From Alphaproteobacteria bacterium (GTDB lineage Bacteria; Pseudomonadota; Alphaproteobacteria; Reyranellales; Reyranellaceae), in assembly GCA_017308235.1 (NCBI GenBank), contig JAFKFL010000034.1, positions 62,001-126,000 on the forward strand: a stretch of DNA of 64,000 nucleotides, read 5' to 3'. The position numbers and the translations under genes are program-made. The notes below the pieces were generated by a model. That model saw only the letters and a list, made by a program, of their open reading frames with translations. It did not search any database and was not told where the DNA came from. Of this stretch, positions 60,772-64,000 are shown one piece after another. Position 1 is the first letter of the stretch. Each line of letters starts with the position of its first letter.

Positions 60772-63114
60772 TCAGGCCGCCTTCTTCGTCCGATGGGTCT
60801 CGATCACCTGCCACAGGCTGGCAGCGGTCACCGGCATGTCGATGTGTGTCACGCCCGTGTGCGGGTGAATGGCACTGACGATTGCATTGATCACGGCCGG
60901 CGGTGCACCGATCGCGCCGGCCTCGCCCGCACCTTTCACGCCGAGCGGGTTGGTCGTGCACAGGCTGTTATGCAGGTCGAACTTCACCGGCGGCACGATG
61001 TCGGCCCTCGGCAGGGCATAGTCCAGGAAGCTGGCGCTGAGCAGCTGGCCCGTTTCAGGATCGTAGACCGTTTTTTCCGTCAGCGCCTGGCCCACGCCCT
61101 GGCCGACGCCGCCATGGACCTGGCCCTGCAGCAGCAGGGGATTGAGGGCCGTGCCGAAATCGTCGACGACGCTGTAGTTCACGATCTCGAGTGTGCCGGT
61201 ATCGGGATCGATCTCGAGCTCACAGACATGACAGCCGTTGGGGAAGGTGTCGGCCCCGGGCGTGCGTGTGAAGTCGTCATCCAGGCCGGGCTTCTCGCCG
61301 GCGGGCACGTGCTTCGGATTCCGGGCCGCGCGCGCGACGTCGAACAGACTCATCGTACGGTCGGTGCCGACGATCTTGAAGGTGCCATCGTCATAGTCGA
61401 TGTCGGCGGCCGAGGCCTCGAGCACGCTCGCGGCGACGTGTTTGCCTTTGGCGATGATCTTGTCGGCGACTCCCATCGTCGCGGCGCCCGCGACCGAGAC
61501 CATGCGACTGCCGCCGGTGAAGCCGTCAGGCACGACATCCGAATCGCCCTGCACGATGTTGATGCGCTCGGCATCGACGCCCAGCCGCGCCGAGGCAACC
61601 TGGCGGATGGCCGTCTCGTGGCCCTGGCCGTTGGTCTGGTTGCCGAGATAGAGCGTGAGCGTGTCGTCCTCGTTGAACTTGGCGACCGCGGTTTCCGGTG
61701 GTCCGCCGCCGCACTTCTCGACGTAGGTCGCCATGCCGATGCCGCGCCACTTGCCACGGCTCTCCGACTGGGCTCGGCGGGCGGCAAAGCCCTTCCAATC
61801 GGCCTGTTCCATGCCCTTGCGCATGACGCCTTCGAAGTCGCCTGAGTCGTAGGTGTCGCCAAGCGCGGTCTTCCACGGAATCTGCGCGGGCTTCACGAAA
61901 TTGCGGGCGCGGATTTCGTCAGGTGTGTGTCCGGTCTCGCGAGCGATGTGATCGACGAAGCGCTCCAGGAGATAAGCCGCCTCGGGCCGGCCCGCGCCGC
62001 GATAGGCGTCGGTCGGCACGGTGTTGGTCATCACGCCCTTGACGTTCACGTAGATCGCCGGTGTCTGGTAGAGACCCACCAGCATTGAGGTGCCGGCCAT
62101 CGTGGGAATGAAGACGCTGAAGTGGTTGAGATAGGCGCCGAGCGCGGCGTAGGTCGTGATGCGGCAGCCGATGAAGCGCGCCTCCTTGTCGAGCGCCATC
62201 TCGGCAATCGAGACATGGTCGCGGCCCTGGATATCGGACTGGAAGGCTTCCTGGCGGTCCGGAATCCACTTCACCGTGCGCTTCAAGGTCCGTGAGGCCC
62301 ACACTGCCATTGGATATTCCGGGTGCACGAAGATCTTCATGCCGAAGCCGCCGCCCACGTCTCCGGTGCGAACGCGCAGCTTCGGTGAGCCGATCTTCAG
62401 GATCATGTCGGCCACGACCGGGCGGATCATGCTCACGCCTTGGCAGGACACCCACAGGGTCGAGCGGTCGTCCTTGGGATCGTATTCACAGATGGCGCCG
62501 CGCGGCTCCATCGAGTTCACGACCAGCCGGTTGTTCACGAGCTGTAGCTTGACCACGCGGTCGGCCTTGGCGAAGGCGGCGTCGGTGGTGGCGCGATCAC
62601 CCATCTCCCAGTCGAACACGATGTTGTTCTTGATGTGGTCGTGGACCAGCGGCGCGCCGGGCTGAGCCGCCTCGTAGGTACCGACGACGTGCGGGCGCGG
62701 CGCATAGTCGACCTCGATCAGCTCGGCGGCATCCTTGGCCTGCTCGAGTGTCTCGGCGACCACCAGCGCCACCGGATCACCGACATGGCGCACGCGGCCT
62801 TGGGCCAGCATCGGCCGCGGGGTATCGCCGCGCGGAGTGCCATCGCGATTGTCCAGCGGCACCAGGCAGGGCACGTCGCCGAAGCCCGCCTGCTTCACAT
62901 CCTCGCCAGTGAATACGAGCAGCACACCAGGCGCCTTCTTCGCCGCCGTCGTGTCGATGCTGCGGATATCCGCATGGGCATGTGGCGAACGCAGCACGTG
63001 GAGCCGCGCCGCCGGTGCGGAAAGCTTGGTGTCGTCGGTATAGCGTCCACCGCCCGTCAACAGGCGCGGATCCTCAACCCTGCGAATCGATTGACCGATG
63101 CCGAACTTCGCCAT
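60772..63114 (-). CDS. Xanthine dehydrogenase/CoxL-family molybdenum hydroxylase large subunit
   Basis: 780 aa molybdopterin-binding large subunit. N-terminal FGIGQSIRRVEDPRLLTGGGRYTDD and the active-site loop AYRGAGRPEAAYLLE mark the form II CoxL-like group, not the AYRCSFR of true CO dehydrogenase. The catalytic Glu is in KGAGEAGAIGAPPAVINA. It should hydroxylate a heterocycle, aldehyde or aromatic. The FAD (medium) and 2Fe-2S (small) subunits, normally adjacent, are not found on either side. The link to urate degradation nearby is only suggestive. Confidence 0.88.
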   Translation of the reverse strand: MAKFGIGQSIRRVEDPRLLTGGGRYTDDTKLSAPAARLHVLRSPHAHADIRSIDTTAAKKAPGVLLVFTGEDVKQAGFGDVPCLVPLDNRDGTPRGDTPRPMLAQGRVRHVGDPVALVVAETLEQAKDAAELIEVDYAPRPHVVGTYEAAQPGAPLVHDHIKNNIVFDWEMGDRATTDAAFAKADRVVKLQLVNNRLVVNSMEPRGAICEYDPKDDRSTLWVSCQGVSMIRPVVADMILKIGSPKLRVRTGDVGGGFGMKIFVHPEYPMAVWASRTLKRTVKWIPDRQEAFQSDIQGRDHVSIAEMALDKEARFIGCRITTYAALGAYLNHFSVFIPTMAGTSMLVGLYQTPAIYVNVKGVMTNTVPTDAYRGAGRPEAAYLLERFVDHIARETGHTPDEIRARNFVKPAQIPWKTALGDTYDSGDFEGVMRKGMEQADWKGFAARRAQSESRGKWRGIGMATYVEKCGGGPPETAVAKFNEDDTLTLYLGNQTNGQGHETAIRQVASARLGVDAERINIVQGDSDVVPDGFTGGSRMVSVAGAATMGVADKIIAKGKHVAASVLEASAADIDYDDGTFKIVGTDRTMSLFDVARAARNPKHVPAGEKPGLDDDFTRTPGADTFPNGCHVCELEIDPDTGTLEIVNYSVVDDFGTALNPLLLQGQVHGGVGQGVGQALTEKTVYDPETGQLLSASFLDYALPRADIVPPVKFDLHNSLCTTNPLGVKGAGEAGAIGAPPAVINAIVSAIHPHTGVTHIDMPVTAASLWQVIETHRTKKAA

Positions 63115-63299
63115 TGGAGTCCTCCGAGGTTGGCCGGAGGTTAGACGGGGGGACGCTTCCTCGCCAAGCGCGTTGTTCGGAACCGGGACAGCGAAAGCCT
63201 GGCTGGCTCGGATATCTCACGTGTACGAGGTGCATCGAAGCCGGTCCTCTAGAAAACTGTTTGCGAAAACGACTTTCAGCGGAAGAGGAAGGAGCCTCG

Positions 63300-63545
63300 A
63301 TGCCGACAGGCAGACTGTGTGGATTTTGAAGTCGTGGAGACCGCGTCGTTGAAGCGGGGTTCGACAGCGGACGGATGATGTTGGACGCTTTGGGGGGCTG
63401 CTGCTGGGCCGGATAGTTCCGTCGATCGAGTTGGTCGAACGGTTTGCAGGCTGCTTTGACGATCACCGCGATTCAGGCGCTTATCGGAGCATTAGATCGC
63501 GACGGTGGTCGGTCAGCGAGCTTACGGGATCGTCCTGGCGTACGC
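63300..63545 (+). pseudogene. Decayed IS1380-family transposase N-terminal remnant
   Basis: In three joined frames the plus strand reads like the N-terminus of an IS1380-family transposase. After an ATG at 63300 (MPTGRLCGF, then stop), VEAGFDSGRMMLDALGG is seen at about 63349-63399. After a frame change comes LLLGRIV, then ELVERFAGCFDDHRD, to about 63473. After another change, QRAYGIVLAYALT at about 63510-63547 matches the QRVYGIALGYEDLND region. The rest of the element and its ends are missing. Identification is from memory of the family. Confidence 0.6.
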
Positions 63546-63721
63546 GCTGACAGGAAGGCGAACACGGGGCTCCGCGACACCCACGCCATATCACCAGCCC
63601 AGCTAATTTGCTGAACTTGACACACGCAACTTCGACCCTCCGGCCGTGATTGGCGAACGGTCGGGTTACTCGCACATGGAAAAACGGGGTCCTAGTTGGG
63701 GGCCAGGATGCTCACAAGAAA

Positions 63722-63746
63722 TGAAATCTTGCATAGTATGATTTCA
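63722..63746. promoter_or_regulatory. Inverted repeat upstream of a binding-protein gene
   Basis: The arms TGAAATC and GATTTCA are separated by 11 nt. Further half-sites GATTTCA at 63760-63766 and ATTTCA at 63775-63780 follow. This AT-rich cluster ends about 20 nt before the ATG at 63800 and could be an operator of the next transport operon. Confidence 0.5.
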
Positions 63747-63799
63747 CGTGACAAAAAGAGATTTCATACAGCCAATTTCACGCGGCGGAGGAGTGGCCC

Positions 63800-64000
63800 A
63801 TGAGGTTCCCCAATCGGCGACGGTTTCTCGCACTTGCCGGAGCTGGTACGGCTGTGGCGTCGAGCGCAGGCGTACGCCGTGCGCGGGCGGCCACGAAGGA
63901 GCTGTACATCGGCTCCTACTCCGACATCCAAGATGTCGTGAAGAAGGTCTGGGTGGCGCCGTTCGAAGAGAAGTACGGGGTCAAAGTCTATGTTTCGGCG
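63800..64000 (+). CDS. Polyamine-type periplasmic binding protein, N-terminal part
   Basis: 67 codons from the ATG at 63800, open to the right edge; GGAGGAG precedes the start. A twin-arginine signal (NRRRFLALAGAGTAVASSAG) is followed by KELYIGSYSDIQDVVKKVWV and FEEKYGVKVYVSA. The pattern resembles PotD/PotF-like family 1 extracellular binding proteins. Its transporter partners should lie beyond the window. Confidence 0.7.
   Translation, partial: MRFPNRRRFLALAGAGTAVASSAGVRRARAATKELYIGSYSDIQDVVKKVWVAPFEEKYGVKVYVSA

Larger units (their letters stand above)
63115..63799. other. 685-nt region with transposase remnant and no intact gene
   Basis: 63115-63299 has no convincing coding signal. 63300-63545 carries the IS1380-like remnant listed separately. 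63546-63710 has nothing I can name. 63711-63799 is AT-rich and holds inverted repeats and the probable promoter region for the terminal binding-protein gene. Confidence 0.6.

Overview
The window reads as chromosomal DNA of a high-GC alphaproteobacterium. The evidence is an alphaproteobacterial-type LexA box (GTTC-N7-GTTC) in front of an imuA-imuB-dnaE2 mutagenesis cassette, a great density of ABC importers with periplasmic binding proteins, and several families of short palindromic intergenic repeats like those of Bradyrhizobium or Rhodospirillales-type genomes. The genus cannot be fixed from this sequence. I saw no rRNA, tRNA, CRISPR array or intact insertion sequence. One decayed IS1380-like transposase remnant lies near the right edge.

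Layout, left to right. 1-5.2 kb: SOS-inducible translesion cassette imuA-imuB-dnaE2 (minus; dnaE2 runs off the left edge). 5.3-6.2 kb: secreted metallo-beta-lactamase-fold protein. 6.2-11.1 kb: one tight minus-strand operon of FadR-type regulator, RpiB-like isomerase, two tandem paralogous binding proteins, two permeases and an ATPase, with a FadR-type operator upstream. 11.2-19.2 kb: a sugar-type (Rbs/Mgl class) importer containing an unusual permease fused to a C-terminal beta-propeller (strictosidine synthase/SMP-30 class), a second stand-alone propeller, and a downstream acetylpolyamine-amidohydrolase-like deacetylase. 19.6-22.5 kb: BenE-type transporter, an ArsR/AHSA1 pair and a divergent carboxymuconolactone-decarboxylase-like/HxlR pair, with clear operator palindromes. 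22.8-26.6 kb: spermidine/putrescine-type importer. 26.7-36.2 kb: aerobic benzoyl-CoA (box) module: Liv-type importer, benzoate-CoA ligase, BoxB and BoxC, but no BoxA reductase. 36.3-39.7 kb: GNAT and Rrf2 regulator, then an acyl-CoA dehydrogenase with non-acidic catalytic positions and an MFS carrier. 39.7-43.9 kb: two tandem membrane-anchored class III nucleotide cyclases and an exported transglutaminase-like protein. 44-48.7 kb: second Liv-type importer, divergent from a fused OHCU decarboxylase/HIU hydrolase (urate degradation) and an aldehyde dehydrogenase. 51-64 kb: mixed accessory metabolism and envelope genes (Bug-type binding protein, CocE-like hydrolase, CoA-transferase and enoyl-CoA hydratase, YdcF, Sel1, M23 peptidase, Nudix, small lipoprotein, orphan CoxL-like molybdenum hydroxylase), then the start of another polyamine-type binding protein.

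Taken together the region is a catabolic island of uptake systems paired with degradation enzymes for aromatic acids, polyamines or amides, purine products and sugar derivatives. The least conventional parts are the permease-propeller fusion operon (12.3-19.4 kb), the desulfinase-like acyl-CoA dehydrogenase with its MFS partner (37.2-39.7 kb), and three well-formed operator palindromes that can be read directly at 19.3, 20.8 and 22.1 kb.
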